Below, piece after piece: positions 37,833 through 46,999 of a stretch of DNA of 64,000 nucleotides. Position numbers and translations under genes: made by a program. Under the pieces are notes generated by a model. That model did not search any database and had not been told where the DNA came from. It saw nothing but the letters and a program-made list of their open reading frames with translations. This DNA comes from Legionella gresilensis (GTDB taxonomy: Bacteria > Pseudomonadota > Gammaproteobacteria > Legionellales > Legionellaceae): the NCBI RefSeq assembly GCF_900639865.1, contig NZ_CAAAHX010000003.1:186001-250000 (forward strand), written 5' to 3'. The first letter of the stretch is position 1, and each line of letters begins with the position of its first letter.

Positions 37833-37945
37833 CGCTAAACGAACGTTATCCCGTAAAATGCGAAGCATTTATACGGGATCCAGATTAAATATAACTAAAT
37901 TTGACATAAAATATAGCAAATATATTTTATGTTGAATTCACGTTA
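37833..37945 (-). repeat. Dispersed two-hairpin repeat R2, copy 2
   Basis: The reverse complement matches 3291-3402. This copy has two near-perfect hairpins: ATCCCGTAAAATGC/GCATTTATACGGGAT around GAA, and ACATAAAATATA/TATATTTTATGT around GCAAA. It lies in the promoter-side gap of the MFS gene. Confidence 0.8.
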
Positions 37946-38039
37946 ATTAGATGGCTTCCTGCGCTCGCAAAGATACTAAAAACTTATTGATAATCCTTCT
38001 TAGCAGAGGCGACATTATGTGAAGGTTACTGAGCGTAGG

Positions 38040-38258
38040 CTACCCATCAAATATTAAAGCAAGGTGCCTGATTTTCTTATTATTTGTAGCAATATGTTCA
38101 TAGGGTAAAATAAAAGCATTATTATCAAACCAAATGAATTTAAAAGAAAAACACTGTCGTATATTAGCACAGAAAATAATTACTGCCAAATCAGGAGAGA
38201 TTAAGAAACACATATGAATTTTTTGCTCGTCAGTCAAATTCGCTGTCATACCCTGCAA
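38040..38258 (-). CDS. Doubtful small ORF, 72 codons
   Basis: An open frame with hydrophobic and aromatic segments (MCFLISPDLAVIIFCANI) and no recognisable family, between two repeat copies. It has no convincing ribosome site. It could be a gene remnant; it is listed because nothing else explains the stretch. Confidence 0.25.
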   Translation of the reverse strand: MQGMTANLTDEQKIHMCFLISPDLAVIIFCANIRQCFSFKFIWFDNNAFILPYEHIATNNKKIRHLALIFDG

Positions 38259-38299
38259 GCAGCCATCTTCTTAAGTTAGAGTATTTCATAAAATGTTTT

Positions 38300-38363
38300 A
38301 GCTGGAACCTGGGTTTCACTTCGTTTCACAGGCTACTTATGTTGTATTTATCATGCAACAATA
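38300..38363 (-). repeat. Dispersed repeat R4, copy 2
   Basis: The reverse complement (AACATAAGTAGCCTGTGAAA, then CGAAGTGAAACCCAGGTTCC) matches 30464-30522 including the flanking TAAATA-AACATAAGT part. It lies in the upstream gap of the antiporter gene. Confidence 0.7.
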
Positions 38364-38538
38364 GTTAACTATCCAAAATTTAATAAATTGTTAAATAAAA
38401 TAGCAATATCTTTGTGTTGTTACCTAAATCAAGTATCATGAATATTCTATTGACCCTGTTATTATAAAAAATTACCTAAGAGTGATTCACACAGCAAAGT
38501 AGTTTGCAAAAGATTTAATAACAGTATTGAGAAATAAA

Positions 38539-39495
38539 ATGACCAGTTTTTTTTTAATTTTAGTTAATTTTGCCGCATTACTTTGGTCAGCAAGTCATTT
38601 AGTTTCAGGCGCGTCTGGATTGGCATATTACTATCGCTTACCACCACTATTAATAGGTTTTACATTGGTTGCTTTAGGTACCTCAGCGCCTGAAATCATG
38701 ATAGGTATTCGGGCTTCTTTTGATGGTTTAGCTGATATTGCTGTTGGTAATGCTATCGGATCTAATATTGCTAATATTGGGCTAGTACTTGGCCTCATTG
38801 CACTAATAAGGCCCCTTAAAGTTCAGCCATCTTTTCTACAACGAGAATTTCCCTTACTTTTTATTGCCATGTTATTTATCTATTCACTTATGTTGGATGG
38901 CTATATAAGTATTATTGATAGTTGTTTATCACTCTTAGTGTGCTTGCTATTTATAGGCTATTTATTATACACACTTAAAAATTCGACTGCACAACGACAG
39001 ATTACTGAAGAATTTCGTCAGGCTGTTTTACGTAAACATTCTTTTCGAAATTACGTATTTAGCTTATGTGTAGGTCTTATTGTCGTTCCTATTAGTGCAA
39101 AGTTCCTTGTTATTAACAGCTCTCGTCTAGCTCATCAATTTGGCCTTAGTGATTTATTTATTGGATTAACTTTAACTGCAATAGGTAGTAGCCTACCTGA
39201 ACTTATTACATCTATCTTAGCAATTAGAAAAGGCGCCGATGATATAGCTATTGGGACAATTTTAGGGGCTAATGTATTTAATTTACTTGCAGTATTGATA
39301 TTTCCAGGCATTATTCACCCCTCCTTAATTAGCCATGCTATTTTATGGCGTGATATGCCTGTTATGTTGCTAACTACACTTATTCTTTTATGGATTAATA
39401 CTCGCCATAAAAAAATTACACGTTGGCATGGCGGTCTTTTAATTTTGGTTTATTGTTGTTACATCATGTCACTTATTATTAGTGCAACGCATTAA
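38539..39495 (+). CDS. Calcium/sodium antiporter (CaCA family, YrbG-like)
   Basis: An inner-membrane cation exchanger of ~318 residues with two inverted halves. Each half carries an alpha repeat: VALGTSAPEIMIGIRA with GNAIGSNIANIGLVLG in the first, and LTAIGSSLPELITSILA with GTILGANVFNLLAV in the second. These contain the ion-binding Glu and Asn residues. I use the ATG at 38539 rather than the TTG at 38527. It stands alone and is convergent with the small lipoprotein gene. Confidence 0.9.
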   Translation: MTSFFLILVNFAALLWSASHLVSGASGLAYYYRLPPLLIGFTLVALGTSAPEIMIGIRASFDGLADIAVGNAIGSNIANIGLVLGLIALIRPLKVQPSFLQREFPLLFIAMLFIYSLMLDGYISIIDSCLSLLVCLLFIGYLLYTLKNSTAQRQITEEFRQAVLRKHSFRNYVFSLCVGLIVVPISAKFLVINSSRLAHQFGLSDLFIGLTLTAIGSSLPELITSILAIRKGADDIAIGTILGANVFNLLAVLIFPGIIHPSLISHAILWRDMPVMLLTTLILLWINTRHKKITRWHGGLLILVYCCYIMSLIISATH

Positions 39496-39503
39496 ATGAT
39501 ACT

Positions 39504-39836
39504 TTAAACACTTGCAATTGTATTAGTAGTGGTTAAAATTTTTACTGCTGCAACAGCTTCTGGCTGTCCTTGAGAGGCCGCTCGCCTTATCCAATACCAA
39601 GCTTTACGGCGATCTTCAACTACGCCCCTCCCATAATAATACATATAGCCGATCGCATATTGAGCATCGCATTGTCCCTTATCGGCTTCAGGTTTTAAGC
39701 GGATAAATGCTTTACGATAGTCCCCAGCTCTGAAGCATTTTATTCCTTGGGAAAAATCAGACCCTTTTAAAGCCACACAAGCTGTTAAAACTATAACTAG
39801 TACTGCCAACAGAGCCAATCGAACAACTCTCTGCAT
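39504..39836 (-). CDS. Small Sel1-repeat lipoprotein
   Basis: A lipoprotein signal ends in LTAC (lipobox), giving a Cys-anchored mature protein. It carries one clear and one partial Sel1 repeat (GQCDAQYAIGYMYYYGRGVV and DRRKAWYWIRRAASQGQ). The ATG at 39836 is preferred because GAGGAA from the end of lspC sits seven bases upstream; the frame itself opens at 39851. It follows lspC by 4 bases, so it is probably cotranscribed with it. A role with secretion is only suggested by position. Confidence 0.75.
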   Translation of the reverse strand: MQRVVRLALLAVLVIVLTACVALKGSDFSQGIKCFRAGDYRKAFIRLKPEADKGQCDAQYAIGYMYYYGRGVVEDRRKAWYWIRRAASQGQPEAVAAVKILTTTNTIASV

Positions 39837-39840
39837 AACA

Positions 39841-40350
39841 TTATTCCTCACTGATTAAAGGCTTTGCTGGTTTATTAAAGAGCAACTCAATTTTCGGTAA
39901 ACTTAAGCTCTCCAAAGATCCATTATATAAAACTACCACACTATTTTCATTAATACGTTTAACTACTGCGCCTCCAGGTAAAGTATCACCAGCTATATAC
40001 GTTCGCTCCTCACCTGCTGTATCTTTAATAATAACTTGAGAATCTCCAGAGTTAGGTGAAAACATAATACCCACTATCTCAACATCAAGTGTCGATTCTT
40101 TAATATCTACTTCATTAATGACTGGAATATAATCACCAAAAAGTGGTTTAGTAAAAATAATTGAATTAGTAGTAATTTTAATTTGCTTGGAGTTAACAAT
40201 TGCGGGCTGAGCTGTTACATTTACTGATAAGTCTTGTTTTAAAAAAGTCATAACCTGATAAAAAAATAAGCTTGCCATAATAAGAAAAACTATTATAGCA
40301 ATTAATTTTTGGTATTCAGAAACGGGCAAAAACAATTTTCGCAATTCCAT
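39841..40350 (-). CDS. lspC: Type II secretion system protein C (GspC/LspC)
   Basis: The inner-membrane T2SS subunit that bridges to the secretin. One membrane helix (about 17-36, IAIIVFLIMASLFFYQVMTF), then a linker and the HR domain: PLFGDYIP, VEIVGIMFSPNSGDSQVIIK and YIAGDTLPGGAVVKRINENS. At 169 residues it is short and lacks a PDZ or coiled-coil C-terminus, as in Legionella. Other T2SS genes are absent from the window, consistent with the scattered lsp loci of that genus. PilP is an alternative but less fitting. Confidence 0.82.
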   Translation of the reverse strand: MELRKLFLPVSEYQKLIAIIVFLIMASLFFYQVMTFLKQDLSVNVTAQPAIVNSKQIKITTNSIIFTKPLFGDYIPVINEVDIKESTLDVEIVGIMFSPNSGDSQVIIKDTAGEERTYIAGDTLPGGAVVKRINENSVVVLYNGSLESLSLPKIELLFNKPAKPLISEE

Positions 40351-40604
40351 AAGATAAACTAGAACCTAAAAGCTAACATACTTAAGCGTACTTAGTAACC
40401 CTATTCTATAAACTCTGGTTATTCAAAGCAAAAATAAGTAGAAAATTCAGGACTTAAACATTATCTACCAAGTTAAAGCAAAGTTAAACCCGTAAATTAA
40501 ATTGTTAGAAGTTATTAGGACTAACAACCTTAATAATATGTTAAGTTTTGCAAGTCTTTCCTATTTGTAGTAAAATTATACAAATCGTTATTTTTTTAAA
40601 TATC

Positions 40605-43340
40605 ATGCCTAATTTTAATATCCGACTCCCAAAATTTAAAATCCCGAACATGAAATTTCGAGTAGGCAAAAAAGTAATTGTAAGGCCTACAGGCGATCAT
40701 AATATAATAATACAAAATACGAAATTTGGTGCCATGGCTACATTGAATGCAACGCACCCTGGCTCTGCCCTGTTTCCTGCAGCACAAGTAGATGGATTTA
40801 AATCTTTACCTAAAAATAACAAACAGTTAATGGAATCAAAAGCGGAGGAAATCTATAAGGCATTTAAAGAAGGCGTTGGTTTTCTAGCTCTTCAAGAAAT
40901 ACCGAATCCTAAAAGTAAAGAGTTTAGATATTTAATCAATAAGTTAAAAGAGCTTGATAAAGATTCAAAACTAATTGATACCAATGCCTTAGCGTCACAA
41001 TGGCGGAAAACAGGGGATCATCCTTTTGGTACCACAATGTTATATAATCCTAAGGTGTTTACGCTATCGAAAAATGCAACACCTATTTTAAATAATCGTG
41101 GTGCAGAATATGAGTTAACGCATAATGCAACAGGCGAAAAAGTACCTGTAGCAAATATTCATGGTGATTATAAGGCGCAAGCTGAAACAAAAAAATATAT
41201 TGATAACTTTAAAGGCATGTGCATGGGCGATGCTAATATTTCTAACTTTAAGCCAAGCAATGATCCTAATACTTTGCAATCTGCTGAAAGGCCCTCCGTG
41301 GTAATTAATGGTAAAACTCGCACAGCTGGCACATTTGATATTTTTCAGGATAATCTTAGTAGAAAATTAGATCCTAATTTTACCCCAAATACGACAGCTA
41401 TAGTTCGCTCACCCGAGGTAACTCCTCACATAATACAAATAGATAAAACGGCTGCTAGAAGCCAATTAGCTAACTTTATAAATTATCTACAGCAAACAAA
41501 TAATGCCTTAATTCAAAATGGCAGGATTACAGGCTTGCAATTGACTACTCCACAGGGAAGTAAGTACGCACAAATAAAGATTACTAATCCTCAAGTTTAT
41601 CAAGCTTATGAGAGTTTTAGACAATCTAAAAAACCGACCATGACACCAATGAAACCCGCATCTTATTCGCCGGTAAACTCAGCTCCTACAGTAAGCCCTA
41701 CCTCCACCGTAAAACCTACCCCTACCACAGTAAGTCCTACTCCTACAGTAAATTCTACTTCTATAGGAACTCCTCCGATAAACAACTCTTCCAAGAGACT
41801 GACTCTGATAAACAATAAAGGAAATAATTATGTCACTAGTGTGGATATGCTTAGTAATGGTGGTTATAGGATAAATGGGTTAAATTGCCGAGGTGAGCCT
41901 CGCTCTATCACAATTGATAAAACGGGTAAAGCAAGAGGATTTCATAATACCTTTCTAACGCCTGCTGAAATACAAATGTATCAAGAAAGGAAAGCAATTT
42001 TTGCGCATTTTAATATAGCTCCTTCAGTAAGTAGTAAACCTAAAGACACAATTTCAAAACCTAAGACATTAGTCATTAATGGGCATGGATCTAAACTTCC
42101 AGAAAAAATTTCCTTAGATAAACAACATCGGATTACTACGCCTGGCAAAATGGAGGATAATTATGTCATTGGTTTTGCAGACAAACACCGCCATTTAGAA
42201 GAAATGACCTCCCAGGGTAAAATTTGGCCCATTACTGATGAAAAGGGAAACCAATTAAACTGGCACCAGTATCAAGATACTGTTCATAATATTAATATTT
42301 CGCCGCTGCAACAAGACTTCAATTTTTCCCAATTTAAAAAAGGACTAATTCAAGGCAAAACAGGATGGGAAAATCTAACAACCCCAGCGCATGATGTTTT
42401 AGAACGTGGCGCTTTAGCTGTAAGAAAACCTGATGGTAAAATTGCTATCTATGAGGGACAGGAATTAAGAAATTATTTACAAAGTAATAATAATCTAGAT
42501 AAACCCCTATTTTTTTGTGATAAGGAACTTGGTAAAGTAAAACCACTAAGTAACAGCACTCTTACAGAAATTTACAGTGCTATAGCAATGATTGATGAAT
42601 TTAAAGCTTCTGGCACAAATATAGTTGTTGCCACCTGTAGTCCTACTAATGAAAATAATGTTAAAAAAGTAATGGTAAGAACTGATATGCCAACAACCTC
42701 TATTCCATCGGCGCCAAAAAATAATTCTAAGCCAGTGACTACATTTACACTTAGAGACCCCTATGGCGATAATTATGTAACTAGTATTGAACCATTTAAT
42801 GGCGGCTATAGAATAAATGGCGAAAACTGCCGCGGTGAGCCACGATCAATAATTATTGATCAAAATGGATGTCCTCATGGCCATACGCCAGGCAGACTTA
42901 GCATTGTTGAAAGACAGATGTTTGAGAATAGAGACAAGATATTAGCTCATTTTCATGTTAGTGCACCAATTCAAAATCCAACTGTTAACTTTATAAATAA
43001 GTTAAACCAATATATCAGTGTACTCTCAGCTCAGGCACAAGGAACAAGCTCTGCAACGCACAGTTTTAAATCACAAATGGCTAATGCCTGTTCTGCTCCA
43101 GAGGCAATCGGCATTCAAGCAGCTAAAAAAATGATTCAGGCTTTACAGGAACCAGCCAATAACAATATAAAGTTTTCTAGTGATGAGGTACAAGCATTAA
43201 GATCGTTTCGATTAGGGAATTATCTTAAAGAATTTGAAGAACAACATCCTTTACCAGGACAATTTTTAAGAGATGAAGCTCAAATGAATAATCCCAATCT
43301 AGAAAAGTTAGATTATTCTTCTGGCCAACTATCTTATTAA
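40605..43340 (+). CDS. Large multidomain protein, putative Dot/Icm effector
   Basis: 911 residues from the ATG at 40605 (the frame is open to 40548). No signal peptide or membrane segment. Residues ~80-270 resemble the endonuclease/exonuclease/phosphatase fold: FLALQEIPNP (Glu near 95), FGTTMLYNPKVF, ANIHGDYK (His near 185), CMGDANISNF (Asp, Asn near 207). A Pro/Thr/Ser linker (~345-395) follows. Two copies of one module lie at ~397-470 and ~712-785 (GNNYVTS...GGYRINGLNCRGEPRS). Between them is a domain with VINGHGSKLPEK (His ~490) and VVATCSP (Cys ~675), a caspase-like or Stv-like His/Cys pattern. The last ~100 residues are helical. Repeat R1 follows the stop. Functions are motif-based inference. 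Confidence 0.75.
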   Translation: MPNFNIRLPKFKIPNMKFRVGKKVIVRPTGDHNIIIQNTKFGAMATLNATHPGSALFPAAQVDGFKSLPKNNKQLMESKAEEIYKAFKEGVGFLALQEIPNPKSKEFRYLINKLKELDKDSKLIDTNALASQWRKTGDHPFGTTMLYNPKVFTLSKNATPILNNRGAEYELTHNATGEKVPVANIHGDYKAQAETKKYIDNFKGMCMGDANISNFKPSNDPNTLQSAERPSVVINGKTRTAGTFDIFQDNLSRKLDPNFTPNTTAIVRSPEVTPHIIQIDKTAARSQLANFINYLQQTNNALIQNGRITGLQLTTPQGSKYAQIKITNPQVYQAYESFRQSKKPTMTPMKPASYSPVNSAPTVSPTSTVKPTPTTVSPTPTVNSTSIGTPPINNSSKRLTLINNKGNNYVTSVDMLSNGGYRINGLNCRGEPRSITIDKTGKARGFHNTFLTPAEIQMYQERKAIFAHFNIAPSVSSKPKDTISKPKTLVINGHGSKLPEKISLDKQHRITTPGKMEDNYVIGFADKHRHLEEMTSQGKIWPITDEKGNQLNWHQYQDTVHNINISPLQQDFNFSQFKKGLIQGKTGWENLTTPAHDVLERGALAVRKPDGKIAIYEGQELRNYLQSNNNLDKPLFFCDKELGKVKPLSNSTLTEIYSAIAMIDEFKASGTNIVVATCSPTNENNVKKVMVRTDMPTTSIPSAPKNNSKPVTTFTLRDPYGDNYVTSIEPFNGGYRINGENCRGEPRSIIIDQNGCPHGHTPGRLSIVERQMFENRDKILAHFHVSAPIQNPTVNFINKLNQYISVLSAQAQGTSSATHSFKSQMANACSAPEAIGIQAAKKMIQALQEPANNNIKFSSDEVQALRSFRLGNYLKEFEEQHPLPGQFLRDEAQMNNPNLEKLDYSSGQLSY

Positions 43341-43350
43341 TCTACTAAAC

Positions 43351-43475
43351 TATAGCGTTTCTCACTAAGTTTCAGACAAGGCACAAGGGAGAGAGGCGAA
43401 GGAGTGTACAAATAAGTACTGTACTTCGCCGAGCAAGCTTGTAACGCAGTATGAAACTTAGTGGGAGAGACTATA
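43351..43475. repeat. Dispersed palindromic repeat R1, copy 2
   Basis: 125 bases, nearly identical to 2949-3072, with the same inverted ends (TATAGCGTTTCTCACTAAG and, reversed, TATAGTCTCTCCCACTAAG) and the same inner GGCGAAG/CTTCGCC pair. It begins 10 bases after the stop of the large putative effector gene. Confidence 0.85.
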
Positions 43476-43574
43476 ACTATTTAAGTTATAAGATTATTAA
43501 TTAAGTAGTCTCTGCTAAACTTCTTTCAATAGTTAACTAGATTTTTTTGGAAAATAAAATAAGGAAATTACACT

Positions 43575-44567
43575 ATGACGTATCAACAAGAACCATTTAT
43601 GGTATTAGCCACAATGTCACGTTGGTATGTAATCTCTCGTGCTATACATACTATTGCACAGCTTGGTATAGCCAATCATATGTCAGAAGTTCCTATATCT
43701 GTAGAAGAGTTAGCAGAAAAAACCCAGACAAAACCCGACTTATTAGATAGATTGCTAAGATTTTTAAGTGGATATAAGATCGTTAATCTCCACCCTACTG
43801 GTTATTCACTAACAGAGTTATCTAAGCCGTTGCGTGATGACGATCCTCACTCGATACGTGATGTTTTATGTATGGTTGATGATAGTTGGTGGCAAGCATT
43901 TTCTAAATTAGATGTGAGTTTAAAAACAGGCGAGTCTGCTTTTTATCATCAGCATCATGAGCAGTTTTTTGATTATTTAAGTCAAAATCCACAAAAACAA
44001 GCTAATTTTGATCGTGGCATGGCAAAATTATCAACTTATGATGATGATACTATTAGCAAGGCCTATGATTTTTCAAAATTACAAAGTATTGTTGATATGG
44101 GTGGCGGCCGAGGCGGTATGGTTAAATCAATTGTGAAGCATTATCCTCTCGTTAAAGCGATACTTTTTGATACTCCTTTTGTTATTGATCAACTAAATCC
44201 TGATGATTTTCCACCCAATGTAGAATTAATTGCTGGTGATTTCTTAAAGGAAATACCCAGTGCTGATGCTTATTTATTTAAAGGCGTATTACATGATTTT
44301 AATGACCAAATTATGCAGCAAATAATTACAAATTGTGCTCTCCGAATGCCTAAATCTGCAAGCTTATTTATTGCAGAACAAGTCATGCCAGAAGATAATG
44401 AACCACACCCTAATAAGACTATGGATATTGTTATGATGGTATTACTAAATGGTAGACAACGTACACTAACTGAATGGCAAAAAACGATAGAGCCGTTAGG
44501 CTTTCACTTTGAAGAAAGCTATAGCACGACAAGTTTATTTAATTTGATGAAATTCAGCGTGGCTTAA
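43575..44567 (+). CDS. SAM-dependent O-methyltransferase (Methyltransf_2 type)
   Basis: A 330-residue small-molecule O-methyltransferase. The N-terminal winged-helix dimerisation domain (about 10-100) contains ISRAIHTIAQLGIANHM and PDLLDRLLRFL. The catalytic domain has SAM motif I VDMGGGRGGM and LFKGVLHDFND, where the His is the expected general base. AAGGAAATTACACT precedes the ATG. Relatives methylate phenolic or polyketide hydroxyls. Only 5 bases separate its end from the convergent FAD oxidase; no biosynthetic cluster is apparent. Confidence 0.85.
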   Translation: MTYQQEPFMVLATMSRWYVISRAIHTIAQLGIANHMSEVPISVEELAEKTQTKPDLLDRLLRFLSGYKIVNLHPTGYSLTELSKPLRDDDPHSIRDVLCMVDDSWWQAFSKLDVSLKTGESAFYHQHHEQFFDYLSQNPQKQANFDRGMAKLSTYDDDTISKAYDFSKLQSIVDMGGGRGGMVKSIVKHYPLVKAILFDTPFVIDQLNPDDFPPNVELIAGDFLKEIPSADAYLFKGVLHDFNDQIMQQIITNCALRMPKSASLFIAEQVMPEDNEPHPNKTMDIVMMVLLNGRQRTLTEWQKTIEPLGFHFEESYSTTSLFNLMKFSVA

Positions 44568-44572
44568 TTCTA

Positions 44573-45955
44573 TTATTGCCAATGATGAAGCACAGACCGG
44601 AAAAGATGTTTTGGATCGAATTGCGTTTTTAAATTTATCCACTCATCATAGCGCTCTTCAAAGTGTCTTTGCCAATAATAATTATCTACCCTGTTACCTA
44701 AATAGCCAGAAAGATAACGCTTTCCACCTTGTGGTAAAAAGCGTTTATCAAGGTTATCTATTGCATCTAAGCAACTAGGTACTAAGCTCGAAGGTATGCC
44801 TGGATTTAAGATCATCAATGCAAAAATATCTTCTCCCTTAGGTAACATTAAAAAGCCATGTGGCTCTTTTGCAGCAATAGGGACAACTTGTAAAATAGGT
44901 ACATAATGTAGAGGTAAAGAAGCTAAAAAAGCCTGAAAATCATCAAATAAAACTTGCTTAGGAATAAAACATTCATACCAAGGATGTGGTAATTCCCATT
45001 GGCCTGTTAACTTCATTAATTGAAAACGTCCATCATGACGATGTAAATAGTCTTTAATAGGTTCATCTTGTATATGTAAAATTTTCCAAGGATTAGCGTA
45101 TGTTATATCCGAAAGTTCTGGCGGACGTTCCGTAAACTCTATTGAAACATGCAAGGCAAACAGCCATTGAGCAAAGGGTTTTCTTCCTGATGGAGTTAAT
45201 TTTGCACCTTGAACAGACGGTGAACAAAAACATTCAATATAATCAGCATGTTGTCTAAATAAAGCGATATCATGTAGCCATTGTTTTTCATCTATATAGG
45301 TTAACAGAAAAGTTCTAACTTGTTCTTTGCAAGGTTTAAGTTTAATACAAGCCTTAGTAATTATTCCAAATTGACCCTGCCCACCTAAGCATGCATGAAA
45401 AAGAGTTGAGCGAGAATCAACTTGTAAAAGATCACCCTCAGCGCTAATGACTTCTAAAGCTTGTACATGATTTACCGCGCTACCATATTTAAAAGAAGCT
45501 GCTCCAACGCCTCCAACCGACAACACCCCGCCAATGGATAAACTGCAATTATAAGGAGTAATATAAGGTATTTGATTTTGTTGTAAGGATGCTTCTATTA
45601 ATGCTGACCAGGTTGCATTAGCATCAATCCAAATTGATTGTTCTTTATATTCATAAACGGAATCTAACGCCATGGTATTGAGAATGATTCCATCCGAAGG
45701 TGCTAAGGATTGTCCACATTGACTCATTCCATTACCTCGAATGGTAATAGGTAAATTATTTTCATTAGCAAAAGCTACAAATTCTTGCATTGATTTTATG
45801 TCTTTTGGCATAAATATGGCTTTTGCCGCAGAGGTTATTAACCTACCAAAATCCTGATTAAAGGAATTTAGATGATCTAGATCATCATAAAAAGCTGTAG
45901 GAAATTTTTCTCTACAATGCTGTAAATGATGCTGCTCCCAAATTCCTTTTTGCAT
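44573..45955 (-). CDS. FAD-binding oxidase, PCMH type (cytokinin-dehydrogenase-like)
   Basis: A 460-residue flavoprotein of the vanillyl-alcohol-oxidase superfamily. The PCMH FAD domain includes PITIRGNGMSQCGQS, GVLSVGGVGAASFKYG and ALEVISAEGDLLQ; the substrate domain ends FDPKHLFRSVLHHW. The overall plan is closest to cytokinin dehydrogenases. The His that binds FAD covalently in GHGHS-type plant enzymes is replaced (GNGMS), so FAD is probably non-covalent. No secretion signal. The substrate is unknown. Confidence 0.8.
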   Translation of the reverse strand: MQKGIWEQHHLQHCREKFPTAFYDDLDHLNSFNQDFGRLITSAAKAIFMPKDIKSMQEFVAFANENNLPITIRGNGMSQCGQSLAPSDGIILNTMALDSVYEYKEQSIWIDANATWSALIEASLQQNQIPYITPYNCSLSIGGVLSVGGVGAASFKYGSAVNHVQALEVISAEGDLLQVDSRSTLFHACLGGQGQFGIITKACIKLKPCKEQVRTFLLTYIDEKQWLHDIALFRQHADYIECFCSPSVQGAKLTPSGRKPFAQWLFALHVSIEFTERPPELSDITYANPWKILHIQDEPIKDYLHRHDGRFQLMKLTGQWELPHPWYECFIPKQVLFDDFQAFLASLPLHYVPILQVVPIAAKEPHGFLMLPKGEDIFALMILNPGIPSSLVPSCLDAIDNLDKRFLPQGGKRYLSGYLGNRVDNYYWQRHFEERYDEWINLKTQFDPKHLFRSVLHHWQ

Positions 45956-46224
45956 ACTCTATCCTTTCTATCCTTCTCTTATTAAATGTATCAGACAAAT
46001 TAATAAACAGCTAATAAGCAGTCGAGAACAATCTTGGTTACACTAATTTAGGTAATGTGCTAAATTTGAAATTTCTTAATCTAATTTTTAATAGCAAGTT
46101 AATAAATAATTGAATTGGCTAATATTAATTAGTATTTAGCCCTTGATGTTTCTTGTAGAATGCCTAACCCAAGATAAATACTTATAAGTTAAGTTCACAC
46201 AAATTTATAAAAGATAGGAAATAA

Positions 46225-46866
46225 CTACCACTCTCTTACTTTCCCTTCATGCCAAAACAAACCAGATTTTTTAGGTAAATGCACTAAATCGTATAGTTCT
46301 TTTGCCACTGTAGCTGCTAATTTTGGAGCCCTTTGCGTCCCCATATCTGTTTTTACCCAGCCTGGATCAATACTTGAAACAATAATATTTGAAAGTCTTT
46401 CCGCTAATAATTTTGTATACATATTCAGACAAACTTTAGAAAGTTTATAATTTGGAGCATAAGGTGAATCATTTGAACTAAAAGCGCCCCAGCCCGAGGC
46501 TATATTTATAATTTGACCTTGTTTATTAATTTTCTTTATGCAACCTTCAGTTAACTCGATGGTGCCAAATACATTAACATCAAATGTTGTTCTAAGCTCA
46601 TCTAAGTTAATCTTTACTTCTTGCCAATGATCTAATAAAACAGCTGCATTATTAATTAAAATATCGATTGAATCTAATTGATTGGCAAATTGCTTTATAG
46701 ATTGGGAATTTGCTAAATTCAGCGCATAAATCTTTAAACCAGGGTGTTCAAATTTACTATAGCCCGTAGTTGATGTTCCAATAACTTGCCAACCCTTATT
46801 AAGAAAGAGCTTAGCCGTTTCTAAACCTATACCTCGACTGGCACCAGTAATTAATATTCTTTTCAT
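46225..46866 (-). CDS. Short-chain dehydrogenase/reductase
   Basis: A small SDR of 213 residues: cofactor motif TGASRGIG at 7-14, NNAA in place of NNAG near 70, and YKLSK as the catalytic Tyr-x3-Lys. SIDPGWVKTDMG is the usual post-catalytic loop of carbonyl-reductase-like SDRs (C-factor/sniffer group). It is monocistronic. The substrate is not evident. Confidence 0.85.
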   Translation of the reverse strand: MKRILITGASRGIGLETAKLFLNKGWQVIGTSTTGYSKFEHPGLKIYALNLANSQSIKQFANQLDSIDILINNAAVLLDHWQEVKINLDELRTTFDVNVFGTIELTEGCIKKINKQGQIINIASGWGAFSSNDSPYAPNYKLSKVCLNMYTKLLAERLSNIIVSSIDPGWVKTDMGTQRAPKLAATVAKELYDLVHLPKKSGLFWHEGKVREW

Positions 46867-46999
46867 AGTGATTTCCTAAGACGCAATTATCTTAACTATA
46901 GTCGATACAAGTTATATTAAATACTAAATTTAGGCAGCTTGATTTTTTCATTTTTATTAAGATATTCTGCTTGAGCTAAAAATTATATTAGGAGCAACA

